Assembly: GCA_040756655.1 (NCBI GenBank)
Contig: JBFLYN010000030.1
Span: 1 to 40,526 of the forward strand
From: JBFLYN01 sp040756655
GTDB taxonomy: Bacteria; Bacillota; Sulfobacillia; UBA8153
Direction: 5' to 3'
DNA length: 40,526 bases
Made by a program: the position numbers and the translations under genes. Positions 1 through 7,573 of this stretch are shown here, in pieces. The notes beneath the pieces were generated by a model. That model worked only from the letters and a program-made list of their open reading frames with translations. It had not been told where the DNA came from and made no database searches. The number at the start of each line of letters is the position of its first letter. Position 1 is the stretch's first letter.

Positions 1-144
1 CGGGTCCCGAGTTACCAGCAGCATGGCATCTAATTGCTCCAAGATCTCCTGCATGGTCTGGATAAACAGCTCCTGCAACTTCCCAAACAGAAAACTCTCC
101 AACTCCCGGAAGGATACCACCATCTCTTGACGAACCTGTCCCAT
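1..144 (-). mobile_element. ISLre2-type transposase, N-terminal fragment (left end)
   Basis: First 48 codons of a transposase, reading leftward off the window. The start is the ATG whose complement is at 142-144, with a GAGGG-type ribosome binding site just upstream. The translation matches that of the right-end copy almost residue for residue (MGQVR.EMVVSFRELESFLFGKLQELF), a string typical of the UPF0236/ISLre2 transposase family. The catalytic part lies outside the window, so completeness cannot be judged. Confidence 0.75.
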
Positions 145-252
145 AACGAGAAGCCCTCCCTCGGTTATTGCTTCCACAAAGAAATACCTACGGGATCAGT
201 GGCTTCTCGTCCCTCTTTTTCCGTCAACTCCCCACAATTACTTTACTCTTAC
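1..252. repeat. Long inverted repeat, left arm (ISLre2 end)
   Basis: The reverse complement of 1-252 aligns with 40180-40432 at high identity. There are scattered substitutions and one single-base length difference just upstream of the transposase start. Similarity begins abruptly at GTAAGAGTAAAGTAATT and stops outside it, so 252 is probably at or near the element's outer end. The arm includes the element's leader and the first 48 transposase codons. Confidence 0.85.
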
Positions 253-300
253 AACCGTTGTTTGGAGGTTGCGTGGACTGGTTTGCCCTGTACCTGAGCC

Positions 301-745
301 GACCTCAACGTCACCATTTCCCGGCACCTGATTCTCACCATGGTTTTGTGGGTGGGGGTACATACCATCACCCAGTTGACCGAAGTTCAACGGTACCTGT
401 GGCAGCGTGACCAGAGTAATGTCAACCGAGCTCCCTGGAAGCCGGCCTGGTTGCGGCGGACCCAATGGCAATGGGTGCTAGAACGAGTTAGTGCCGTCGT
501 CCCGGCTCCGTATCGAGCTACCACCAGTGCCCTCGTTACCGGTTAGCTGGTGATCGATGATACGGTCGTGAGGAAGACCGGCAAGAAGAGATACGGACCA
601 GCCACCACCAACCCTGGGAGACATCTGTCGGCAGAGCCAGCACCACGCCCAGATACTGTTTGTCAGGTGGCTGTACACCCAGTTCGAGAGCGGAGCTACT
701 GTGGATACAATCTGCCGCCGATTTACTGGTTAATTCTGGGGGCAT
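301..745 (+). pseudogene. Decayed DDE transposase (IS4/IS701-like)
   Basis: A transposase remnant. From about 340 one frame reads through LRRTQWQWVLERVSAVV, meets TAG at 544-546, and continues in the same frame with LVIDDTVVRKTGKKRYG. The IDDT string is like the first catalytic Asp block of DDE transposases of the IS4/IS701 type. After about 600 similarity moves to another frame (QSQHHAQILFVRWLYTQFE), so there is at least one frameshift as well as the stop. No terminal repeats or catalytic third acidic residue could be placed. The family is an inference; the coding decay is directly visible. Confidence 0.5.
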
Positions 746-762
746 TTGTACAAAACTTCAGT

Positions 763-789
763 AACCGATTGAACCGATCGAATCGATCG
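763..789. repeat. Three 9-bp tandem repeats
   Basis: Three consecutive 9-mers, AACCGATTG, AACCGATCG and AATCGATCG, each differing by one base from the next, followed by a weaker fourth unit (AAAACTCGG, 790-798). They lie in gene-free DNA between the decayed transposase and the first peptide-transport operon. No function is evident. Confidence 0.55.
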
Positions 790-798
790 AAAACTCGG

Positions 799-1333
799 CC
801 AAACCATTCGAATTAGCCCCGCTAATCAAACCCCTTCCCTTGCCCTGCTCCAACCCGGACTTTACCTATCTCACGTGCGGAACTTCTGTCCAACTAACGT
901 GTGCCTATGCACTCTCCCCTTTTGGCCAAAGGCTGAGAAACATACTGCCTGCTAGACGCGCCGCAATTTTCTCAAAACCGCCCGATATTGCCTATCAACT
1001 GTCGAACCCGGGACCGGAAAACGTAAAGATTTCCTGCTTATTGCTCAAGTCCCTATTGTCGCAAAGCAGGAGATGTTAAAGTTATGTAGAAATCCGTTAA
1101 AAAACTGTTGTCTGGGTCAGCAAGCCTGGGCAGGATCTCCGGTATCCATCGGGACGGGTATAGTATCATGCCTGGTAGGGAGTTTATTTCGGCAGTCGCC
1201 CAACCTCCCTATTCCCTGTCCCGGAACCCAATCTCTATGCATGACATGTGTATAGCAACGGAGGTGATGAGCACAGAGCAGCAGGACAAAGAGCTGACCG
1301 ACTCATGATCGTGAGAAGAGAGGGGAGCATGGT
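799..1333. other. Gene-free stretch upstream of first peptide ABC operon
   Basis: About 530 bases without a convincing gene. Base composition is less GC-rich than the rest. The promoter of the following operon should be here, but no -35/-10 pair with good match and spacing stands out. TATAGT at about 1159 is a possible -10 without a good -35. A 14-codon reading frame (1267-1308) directly follows a GGAGG and could be a leader peptide, but nothing supports it further. Confidence 0.4.
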
Positions 1334-1336
1334 TTG

Positions 1337-2932
1337 ATGGTGAGTTTCCGTAACAACAGGGCCGTAGTGCTGATTACCGCACTGGTCCTCGTGGCCATGA
1401 TGCTTGGGGCCTGCGCCAAGCCCGCACCCACTCCGCCGCCAGCTGGCGGCACGCCACCTCCTGCACCGTCTAAGTTTGGTGGGGTCTTGAAGGTCGCGGT
1501 TATCGGCAACCCGCCCACACTGGACGTGATGCGGACCACAGCGACCATTACTTTGAACGCGATGTGGCACGCTTACGAGACCCTTTTTGCCCTGGACAAG
1601 GACTATGACCCTGTCCCTTACCTCCTCAAAGACTATACGGTAAGCCCGGACGGCAAGGTGTGGACTTTCAACCTGCGTCAGGGCGTCAAATTCCACGACG
1701 GGACCGAGATGGTGGCCGACGATGTGGTCGCCTCCATCGACCGTTTCGGCAAGCTGACCAGCTGGGGCCGCAGCCTGTTCCAGGTCAAGGACACCCTGGT
1801 GGCCAAGGACAAGTATACGGTGGTGCTCACCCTTACTGAGCCAACGGCCCTGGTGCCCCTGTACCTGACCAGCACCGGCGCGTCCATCATGCCCAAGTAC
1901 ACCATCGACGAGGCCGGCGAAGGTGAACTCAAACGGTTCATCGGCACTGGCCCGTTCAAGTTCGTGGAATACGAGCCCGACCGGCACATCAAGTTCGAGC
2001 GCTTTGCCGACTACTCGGCGATTCCGGGCGAACCCAACGGCTATGCCGGCAACCGCACCGCCTACGTGGATCAGCTCCTGTTCATCCCGGTGCCCGATAC
2101 TGCCGTGCGCATCGCTGGTGTCCAGACGGGCGAGTATCACTTCGGTGAGTGGATAGCTCCCGACGAGTACGAGCGCCTCAAGACCCTGTCCGGCATCGTG
2201 ACCAGGATCATCAAGCCCAGCGGCTGGACCACCGCCGTGTTCAACAAGAAACAGGGCCTGTTCACTGACGTCCGCATGCGCCAGGCCTTCCTGGCCGCCC
2301 TGGACATGGAGCCCATCATGAAGGCAGCCTACGGGCACCCGGACTTCTGGCGCCTTGATCACGGCCTCATGTTCCAGGAGCAGGCCCTCTACCATGAGGC
2401 GGGCAAGCAGTGGTACAACCAAAACAACGTGGAACGCGCCAGGCAGCTGCTGCAGGAGGCGGGCTACAAGGGCCAGCCGGTGCGCTGGGTGACCACCACT
2501 GAATATCCCGCCTACTACACTACGGCCCTGGTAGCCAAGTCTCAGCTGGAGAGAGCCGGGTTCGTCATCGACCTCCAGGTGGTTGACTGGGCCACCGTGG
2601 TGGAGCGCCGCAGCAAGCCCGAGGTCTATGACGTGTTTAGCACCGCCTTCGGGATTACATGGGATCCAGTGCTTTTCCTGTGCCTGAGCCCGACCTGGCC
2701 GGGCTGGTACGAGAGCCAAGAGATGCAGGCTCTCCTGGCCCAGCTCCGCCGCGAGACGGACTTTGACAAACGTTACGAGCTGTGGGGCAAGGCCCAGGCC
2801 CTGTTCTGGGAGGATGTGCCGGTCATCAAGTTCGGTGACTACTTCCTCTTGCACATCCACCGTGAGGAAGTCCGGGGCTATGCAGCCAGAAACTCCAACT
2901 TCTACTGGAACGTCTGGATCGAAAAGAAATAA
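1337..2932 (+). CDS. Peptide ABC transporter, substrate-binding lipoprotein (operon 1)
   Basis: Extracellular binding protein of the SBP_bac_5 (DppA/OppA) family that captures di- or oligopeptides for import. About 531 residues, the usual family length. The signal peptide ends in the lipobox LGAC, so Cys26 should be lipidated and hold the protein on the outer face of the membrane; a Pro-rich linker follows. The family core is clear: a PPTLD segment near the N-terminus, then WTFNLRQGVKFHDGTEMVADDV and GTGPFKF. ATG at 1337 is preferred, 9 bases after GGGGAG; an in-frame TTG at 1334 is the alternative. It is the first gene of a five-gene operon and is separated from the permease gene by a perfect palindrome. 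Family certain; substrate not readable. Confidence 0.93.
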   Translation: MVSFRNNRAVVLITALVLVAMMLGACAKPAPTPPPAGGTPPPAPSKFGGVLKVAVIGNPPTLDVMRTTATITLNAMWHAYETLFALDKDYDPVPYLLKDYTVSPDGKVWTFNLRQGVKFHDGTEMVADDVVASIDRFGKLTSWGRSLFQVKDTLVAKDKYTVVLTLTEPTALVPLYLTSTGASIMPKYTIDEAGEGELKRFIGTGPFKFVEYEPDRHIKFERFADYSAIPGEPNGYAGNRTAYVDQLLFIPVPDTAVRIAGVQTGEYHFGEWIAPDEYERLKTLSGIVTRIIKPSGWTTAVFNKKQGLFTDVRMRQAFLAALDMEPIMKAAYGHPDFWRLDHGLMFQEQALYHEAGKQWYNQNNVERARQLLQEAGYKGQPVRWVTTTEYPAYYTTALVAKSQLERAGFVIDLQVVDWATVVERRSKPEVYDVFSTAFGITWDPVLFLCLSPTWPGWYESQEMQALLAQLRRETDFDKRYELWGKAQALFWEDVPVIKFGDYFLLHIHREEVRGYAARNSNFYWNVWIEKK

Positions 2933-2951
2933 GTCCTAGGCTGTAGAGTGA

Positions 2952-2985
2952 CTGCCTGCCGGCGACGGCCGTCGCCGGCAGGCAG
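2952..2985 (+). terminator. Perfect 34-bp palindrome between binding-protein and permease genes
   Basis: Bases 2952-2985 read identically on both strands, with half-site CTGCCTGCCGGCGACGG. As RNA this gives a GC-rich stem of about 15 pairs with a very short loop. There is no U-tract after it, so full termination is unlikely. It is better explained as a processing or attenuating hairpin that keeps binding-protein mRNA more abundant than permease mRNA. That role is inferred from other binding-protein operons. Confidence 0.6.
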
Positions 2986-3012
2986 CTCAATGGGGGGGGA
3001 CAGGAAAACAGC

Positions 3013-3957
3013 ATGAAGGCCTATATCCTGAACCGCTTGGCGGCCCTGATACCTACGTTGCTGATTGTGGCAACTGTAGGCTTTCTCCTCATACATCTTA
3101 CCCCCGGCGATCCGGCGGCGGTAATGCTGGGTGACGAGGCCGACCTCAAGGATCTGGAGATGCTGCGGCAGCAGATGGGCCTAGACCAGCCCATCCCAGT
3201 GCAGCTTTTGCGCTGGCTTGGCCGGCTTTTCCGTGGGGACCTGGGCTATTCCATCTTTCTCAAGCGGCCAGTGCTCCAGGCCATCACGGACCGGCTTGAG
3301 TGCACGCTGCTCTTGACAGTCTACTCACTGATTATCTCGGTGGGCCTGGGCGTGGTCATGGGGATCGTGGCTGCGGTAAAGCATAACACCATCGTGGACC
3401 AGATCATGATGGTCCTGGCCCTCCTGGGGGTCTCCATGCCCAGCTTCTGGCTGGGACTGAACTTGATCTGGCTCCTGGCGCTGGGCCTGAGGTGGTTCCC
3501 CTCGTCCGGGTACGTGCCCTTGGCTCAAGGCGTGGTGGCCAACATGCGTTCGCTGTTTCTCCCTTCGTTCACCCTTGGTTTTGTGAGCGCCGCTCCCATC
3601 GCCCGCATGACCCGTTCCAGCATGCTGGCAGTGCTTAACCAGGACTATATCCGGACGGCCCGGGCCAAGGGGCTCAAGGAATGGAGCGTTATCCTGTCCC
3701 ACGCCTTCCGCAACGCCCTTATCCCCACGGTGACCATGATCGGCATGACCGTGGGCGGTCTCATCGCCGGGGCCATCATCGTGGAGACGGTGTTTGCCCT
3801 CCCGGGCGTCGGCAGGCTGGTTATATCATCCATCTCCCGGCGGGACTACCCGGCCATCCAGGGCATCCTCATTTTCACTGCCAGCATCTATGTGCTGGTT
3901 AACCTGGTGGTAGATATCCTCTACGTTTACCTGGACCCCCGGGTCAAGTACCTGTAA
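3013..3957 (+). CDS. Peptide ABC transporter permease, DppB type (operon 1)
   Basis: Inner-membrane permease of the DppB/OppB family, 314 residues. It has the family's N-terminal helix followed by LIHLTPGDPAAVMLG, several further hydrophobic segments, and near residues 210-240 the EAA loop that docks on the ATPases (DYIRTARAKGLKEW...AFRNALIPT). It ends in the typical DPRVKYL. ATG start after GGGGGGGACAGG. It pairs with the DppC-type permease that starts 12 bases after its stop. Confidence 0.93.
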   Translation: MKAYILNRLAALIPTLLIVATVGFLLIHLTPGDPAAVMLGDEADLKDLEMLRQQMGLDQPIPVQLLRWLGRLFRGDLGYSIFLKRPVLQAITDRLECTLLLTVYSLIISVGLGVVMGIVAAVKHNTIVDQIMMVLALLGVSMPSFWLGLNLIWLLALGLRWFPSSGYVPLAQGVVANMRSLFLPSFTLGFVSAAPIARMTRSSMLAVLNQDYIRTARAKGLKEWSVILSHAFRNALIPTVTMIGMTVGGLIAGAIIVETVFALPGVGRLVISSISRRDYPAIQGILIFTASIYVLVNLVVDILYVYLDPRVKYL

Positions 3958-3969
3958 AGGAGCCCGAAC

Positions 3970-4851
3970 ATGACGGAAACCAAATCTACTTCCACCGAGC
4001 CCCGGAACATGGTTGCCCTGGCCCAGGGCATCAACACCCTGCGCCGGAGCCGGATGATGACCCTCGGACTCTTGCTGGTGCTGGCCGTAAGCGTCCTGGC
4101 ACTCATTGCCCCGCGCGTGGCACCCTTCGACCCGCTGGAAGTCGACCCCATGCGGAGGCTACAATCTCCTGGGCCCGTGCACCGCATGGGCACTGACGAC
4201 GTGGGCCGAGACGTGTACAGCCGGGTCTTGTGGGGTTCCCGGGTGTCCCTTCTGGTTGGTGCCCTGGTAGTGGTCTTCTCAAACCTGATCGGTATCTTCG
4301 TTGGCCTCTTGTCCGGGTATTTCGACCGGGTAGACAAGATCCTCATGCGCTTCATGGATGGTCTTATGGCCTTCCCCACCACGCTTTTGGCCATCGCCAT
4401 GATGGCCGCACTGGGGGCCCGGCTGTCCAACGTGATCATCGCCCTCTCCGTGGTGTACGTACCCCGGGTGGCTCGCGTGGTGCGGGGAGTGGTGCTCACC
4501 GTCCGTGAGACGGCCTACGTGGAATCGGCCGTAGCTATCGGCGCTCCCACCTGGAAGATCATCTTCTTCCACGTGTTGCCCAACTGCCTGGACCCCATCA
4601 TCGTCCAGAGCAGCTTCATCTTCGCCCAGTCAGTACTGTCGGAGGCTGCCCTCAGTTACCTGGGCGTGGGGATCCCCCCCTGGATCCCCAGCTGGGGGAA
4701 CATCATGACCGGCGGCCGCATGTTCATCAACGTGGCCCCGTGGATGACCTTGTACCCCGGCCTTGCTATCATCGTGTGCGTCTTGGGGCTGAATCTGTTT
4801 GGTGACGGCCTGCGCGACCTGGTGGACCCCAGGCTGCGCGGTGTCATCTGA
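3970..4851 (+). CDS. Peptide ABC transporter permease, DppC type (operon 1)
   Basis: Second membrane subunit, 293 residues, of the DppC/OppC family. It shows the N-terminal cytoplasmic tail and first helix (about residues 35-50), the family signature HRMGTDDVGRDVYSRVLWG near residues 74-92, the EAA loop (ETAYVESAVAIGAPTWKI) and the C-terminal GDGLRDLVDPRLRG. The start ATG follows AAAGGAG by 7 bases. With the DppB-type subunit it forms the translocation pore. No irregularities seen. Confidence 0.93.
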   Translation: MTETKSTSTEPRNMVALAQGINTLRRSRMMTLGLLLVLAVSVLALIAPRVAPFDPLEVDPMRRLQSPGPVHRMGTDDVGRDVYSRVLWGSRVSLLVGALVVVFSNLIGIFVGLLSGYFDRVDKILMRFMDGLMAFPTTLLAIAMMAALGARLSNVIIALSVVYVPRVARVVRGVVLTVRETAYVESAVAIGAPTWKIIFFHVLPNCLDPIIVQSSFIFAQSVLSEAALSYLGVGIPPWIPSWGNIMTGGRMFINVAPWMTLYPGLAIIVCVLGLNLFGDGLRDLVDPRLRGVI

Positions 4852-4875
4852 CCCGGCAGCAAGGAGGGTAGCTTT

Positions 4876-5862
4876 TTGTCCGACAGACTACTGGAGATAA
4901 CCGATCTTCGCACCTATTTCAACACTCCCGAGGGCACGCTGCCCGCAGTGGATGGCGTGTCCCTCCACGTAAACCGCGGGGAGACTCTCTGCGTGGTGGG
5001 CGAATCGGGGTGCGGGAAGAGCGTGACTGCTCTTTCTGTCATGCGCCTCATCCCCACGCCCCCCGGCAGGTATGTGTCCGGGAAGATCAGCTTGGCCGGT
5101 CGCGATCTCCTTCGCCTTTCCAAGGAGGAAATGCGCAGGACCCGGGGACGGGATGTGGCCATGATCTTTCAAGAACCCATGACGTCGCTCAACCCGGTCC
5201 ACACCGTGGGCCGTCAGATAGCCGAGGCCATCCGCCTGCACAGCGGGGTGGGAAGCCGGGAAGCCACAGAACGCGCAGTAGAGGCGCTGCGCCTGGTACG
5301 GGTGCCCGACCCCCACCTGCGTGTGCGTGAGTTCCCGCACCAGATGTCCGGCGGCATGCGCCAGCGGGTGATGATCGCCATGGCCCTTTCCTGCCGGCCC
5401 AAGCTTCTCATTGCCGACGAGCCCACCACGGCCCTGGATGTCACCGTCCAGGCCCAGATCCTCGAGCTCATGCGCTCCCTCAAGAAGGAAGTGGGCATGG
5501 CCGTGATGCTCATCACCCACGACCTAGGGGTCGTGGCCGAGATGGCACATCGGGTGGTGGTGATGTACGCAGGCAAAGTGGTGGAAGAAGGCCAGGTAGA
5601 AGTTATCTTTGGCGAGCCCTTGCACCCGTACACCCGGGGGCTCCTGCGTTGCATTCCCCGGCTGGACCAGCCTCGCGGACAGCTGACCATCATCGACGGC
5701 ACGGTGCCTAGTCCCCTGCGCTTCCCGGCAGGCTGCCGGTTCCACAGCCGGTGCCCGGACGCCTGGGAGCTGTGCCGGCGACAGATGCCCGAACTCATAG
5801 ACATGGGCGGCCATAAGGTAGCGTGCTGGCTCCATACTTCTGCCGCGCGGGAGGTGGTCTAG
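4876..5862 (+). CDS. Peptide ABC transporter ATPase, DppD type
   Basis: Cytoplasmic ATPase subunit, 328 residues. Walker A GESGCGKS is at residues 43-50, followed by the Q-loop (FQEPMTSLNP), the ABC signature MSGGMRQR, Walker B LLIADEPTTALD and switch His in ITHD. The C-terminal oligopeptide/dipeptide domain has its Cys-containing GCRFHSRCP. The start is TTG at 4876, 8 bases after AAGGAGG. Its stop TAG abuts the GTG of the next gene. Together with that ATPase it should power operon 1, and perhaps operons 2 and 3, which have no ATPase genes. Confidence 0.93.
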   Translation: MSDRLLEITDLRTYFNTPEGTLPAVDGVSLHVNRGETLCVVGESGCGKSVTALSVMRLIPTPPGRYVSGKISLAGRDLLRLSKEEMRRTRGRDVAMIFQEPMTSLNPVHTVGRQIAEAIRLHSGVGSREATERAVEALRLVRVPDPHLRVREFPHQMSGGMRQRVMIAMALSCRPKLLIADEPTTALDVTVQAQILELMRSLKKEVGMAVMLITHDLGVVAEMAHRVVVMYAGKVVEEGQVEVIFGEPLHPYTRGLLRCIPRLDQPRGQLTIIDGTVPSPLRFPAGCRFHSRCPDAWELCRRQMPELIDMGGHKVACWLHTSAAREVV

Positions 5863-6852
5863 GTGGCCGGTGTTGACAACGGCGTTCCCCTGCTGCAAGT
5901 GACGGACCTGGTCAAATACTTCCCGGTCAAGGCCGGAGTTCTGCAGCGGGTAGTAAACCACGTGCGCGCTGTGGACGGGGTCAGTTTCACCCTCAACCAG
6001 GGGCAGACCCTAGGACTGGTGGGCGAGTCCGGGTGCGGCAAGACCACCCTGGCCCGGGTGATCCTGCGTTTGATCTCGGCCACCAGCGGCCGGGTAGTGT
6101 TCGACGGCGAAGAGATCCTCCAGTCCCGGGCCAGCGTTTTGCGGAAGCTCCGCCGCCAGATGCAGATCATTTTCCAAGACCCCTTCAGCTCGCTCAACCC
6201 GCGCATGAAGGTGGGTAGCATCGTGGCCGAACCCCTTACCATCCATACGTCCATGACCCGGGCCGAACGGGTCAAGCGCGTGGAGGAACTCCTGGAAGTA
6301 GTGGGCCTTTCGGCGCGGGACGTGTCCAGGTACCCCCATGAGTTTTCCGGCGGGCAGAGACAGCGCATCGGCATCGCCCGGGCCCTGGTGCTGAACCCCA
6401 AACTGATCGTGTGCGATGAGCCGGTGTCTGCCCTGGACGTGTCCATCCAGTCGCAGATACTGAACTTGCTCGACGGCTTGCAGGAGCGCTATGGTCTGAC
6501 TTACATCTTTATCGCCCATGGGCTCAACGTCATCAAGCACGTAAGCGACCGGGTGGCCGTGATGTACCTGGGCAAACTGGTGGAGGAAACCCACGCCGAT
6601 CGCCTGTTTGAAAGCCCCCTCCACCCGTACACCCGGGCGCTGGTGGCGGCCATCCCGGTGCCTGACCCGGCGGCCCGCAAGATCCGGGCCACGCTCCAAG
6701 GTGATGTTCCCAGTCCCATTAACCCGCCCCCGGGCTGTCGGTTCCACACCCGGTGCCAGGTGGCCCTGCCCCAGTGTTCCAAGACTGAACCACCGCTGGT
6801 GCACGTGGAAGACGGCCACCGGGTGGCCTGTCACCTGTACCGGGAGAAGTAG
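5863..6852 (+). CDS. Peptide ABC transporter ATPase, DppF type
   Basis: Second ATPase of the pair, 329 residues. Walker A GESGCGKTT is at about 54-62, with Q-loop FQDPFSSLNP, signature SGGQRQR, Walker B LIVCDEPVSALD and C-terminal GCRFHTRC. The switch-His segment reads IAHGLNV where the family usually has HD; the His is kept but the following Asp is Gly. The start is GTG, directly after the previous stop, with GGAGGTGG upstream, so the two are probably translationally coupled. Last gene of operon 1; a GC hairpin follows at 6881-6902. Confidence 0.92.
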   Translation: MAGVDNGVPLLQVTDLVKYFPVKAGVLQRVVNHVRAVDGVSFTLNQGQTLGLVGESGCGKTTLARVILRLISATSGRVVFDGEEILQSRASVLRKLRRQMQIIFQDPFSSLNPRMKVGSIVAEPLTIHTSMTRAERVKRVEELLEVVGLSARDVSRYPHEFSGGQRQRIGIARALVLNPKLIVCDEPVSALDVSIQSQILNLLDGLQERYGLTYIFIAHGLNVIKHVSDRVAVMYLGKLVEETHADRLFESPLHPYTRALVAAIPVPDPAARKIRATLQGDVPSPINPPPGCRFHTRCQVALPQCSKTEPPLVHVEDGHRVACHLYREK

Positions 6853-6880
6853 GACGAGGATGCTGGCTCGTCTCCTGTAA

Positions 6881-6902
6881 GCCGGGGGTCGCCTCCCCCG
6901 GC
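6881..6902 (+). terminator. GC hairpin after operon 1
   Basis: Arms GCCGGGGG (6881-6888) and CCCCCGGC (6895-6902) form an 8-bp perfect stem with a 6-base loop, 28 bases after the DppF stop. There is no T-run, so it may act as an mRNA 3'-end stabiliser or a Rho-assisted site rather than a classic terminator. Confidence 0.4.
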
Positions 6903-6988
6903 GTTGGCGGCCCACAGGAGAACGAGGCCCGCCGCGAGCTGGAATGACACTGGGCCGGGTTGTAGCTGATGGAAGGCGAGATGGGGAT

Positions 6989-7366
6989 ATGGAAAAGGAA
7001 GCCTGGCTTGATGTCTTGTAGCAGGCGGGGTACCATCTGGCGGTGGACCGTGACGGCGACCTTGTCTTCGCCAAGGACGGTCTGAACTACGTCTTGTTCG
7101 TGGGCCATGACCGGGGAACGGTTCGCCTTGCCCTGCCCAATTCCTGGCCCATCGAGAGCCAGGGCGAAAGGTCCAGGGTACTCCGGGCGGCGGCAGCGGT
7201 CAACGCCGGGCCGTCACCGGCCAAGCTCTACGTGGTGGGCGATAACACCTGGGGCGGTGTGGTTCTGTTTCTGTGCAGCACCCGGTGCCTGGCCAGGGCA
7301 CTCCCGTTGGCCCTGGAGGGCCTGGAAATGGGCGCACGGGAGTTCATCCGCATCATGACGGGCTGA
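6989..7366 (+). pseudogene. YbjN-like small protein, with in-frame amber codon
   Basis: From ATG 6989 the frame reads MEKEAWLDVL, then TAG (7019-7021), then QAGYHLAVDRDGDLVFAKDG and on to a stop at 7364-7366. The two parts make one sensible product of about 125 residues. It resembles YbjN / type-III-chaperone-like domains (pattern GY.l..D.DGDLVF, then a vN...aKLYV block and a C-terminal GAREFIRIM). Without the stop it looks complete. An N-terminally short form could start at GTG 7043 (about 107 residues). TAG ends other genes here, so read-through is not the default. Role unknown. It lies between the ABC operon and the peptidases. Confidence 0.5.
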
Positions 7367-7448
7367 TGCCCGGGGTATGGAGGGAACTGCCAGGTCCAAC
7401 CTCAGAGGATTTCTTGTGTGGCTTGTCGAATAGTGACGAAGCCTTGAT

Positions 7449-7478
7449 CCCTGCAGGTGGGAAACCTGTGGGGGTTTT
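7449..7478 (+). terminator. Probable Rho-independent terminator
   Basis: Arms CCCTGCAGGT (7449-7458) and ACCTGTGGGG (7464-7473) pair over 10 positions, two of them G-U, around a GGGAA loop. They are followed by G and TTTT (7475-7478) and a pyrimidine-rich tract. It sits between the YbjN-like gene and the M42 peptidase, so the peptidases probably have their own promoter in the 95 bases after it. Confidence 0.5.
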
Positions 7479-7573
7479 GCTCTTACCAGCCTCTTTGCCC
7501 TTCAATTTCATGCTTTCAGGAAATGTGCCGTACACAGGCAATATCTTTCCTTTCAACGAGGGAGGCCTTTTAC

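Noticed and set aside
1267..1308. 14-codon frame after GGAGGTG upstream of operon 1
   Set aside because: The ribosome binding site is too close to the ATG, the peptide has no run of any amino acid as in attenuator leaders, and no terminator structure follows.
1235..2860. 541-codon open frame on the minus strand opposite the operon 1 binding-protein gene
   Set aside because: It mirrors a well-supported lipoprotein gene, has low-complexity His/Gly/Val-rich composition, no family motif and no ribosome binding site. It results from high GC content.
6989..7366. Pyrrolysine at the in-frame TAG
   Set aside because: TAG is the ordinary stop of several genes here (for example the DppD-type ATPase, hutU and agrD), and no methylamine methyltransferase or pyl gene is present.
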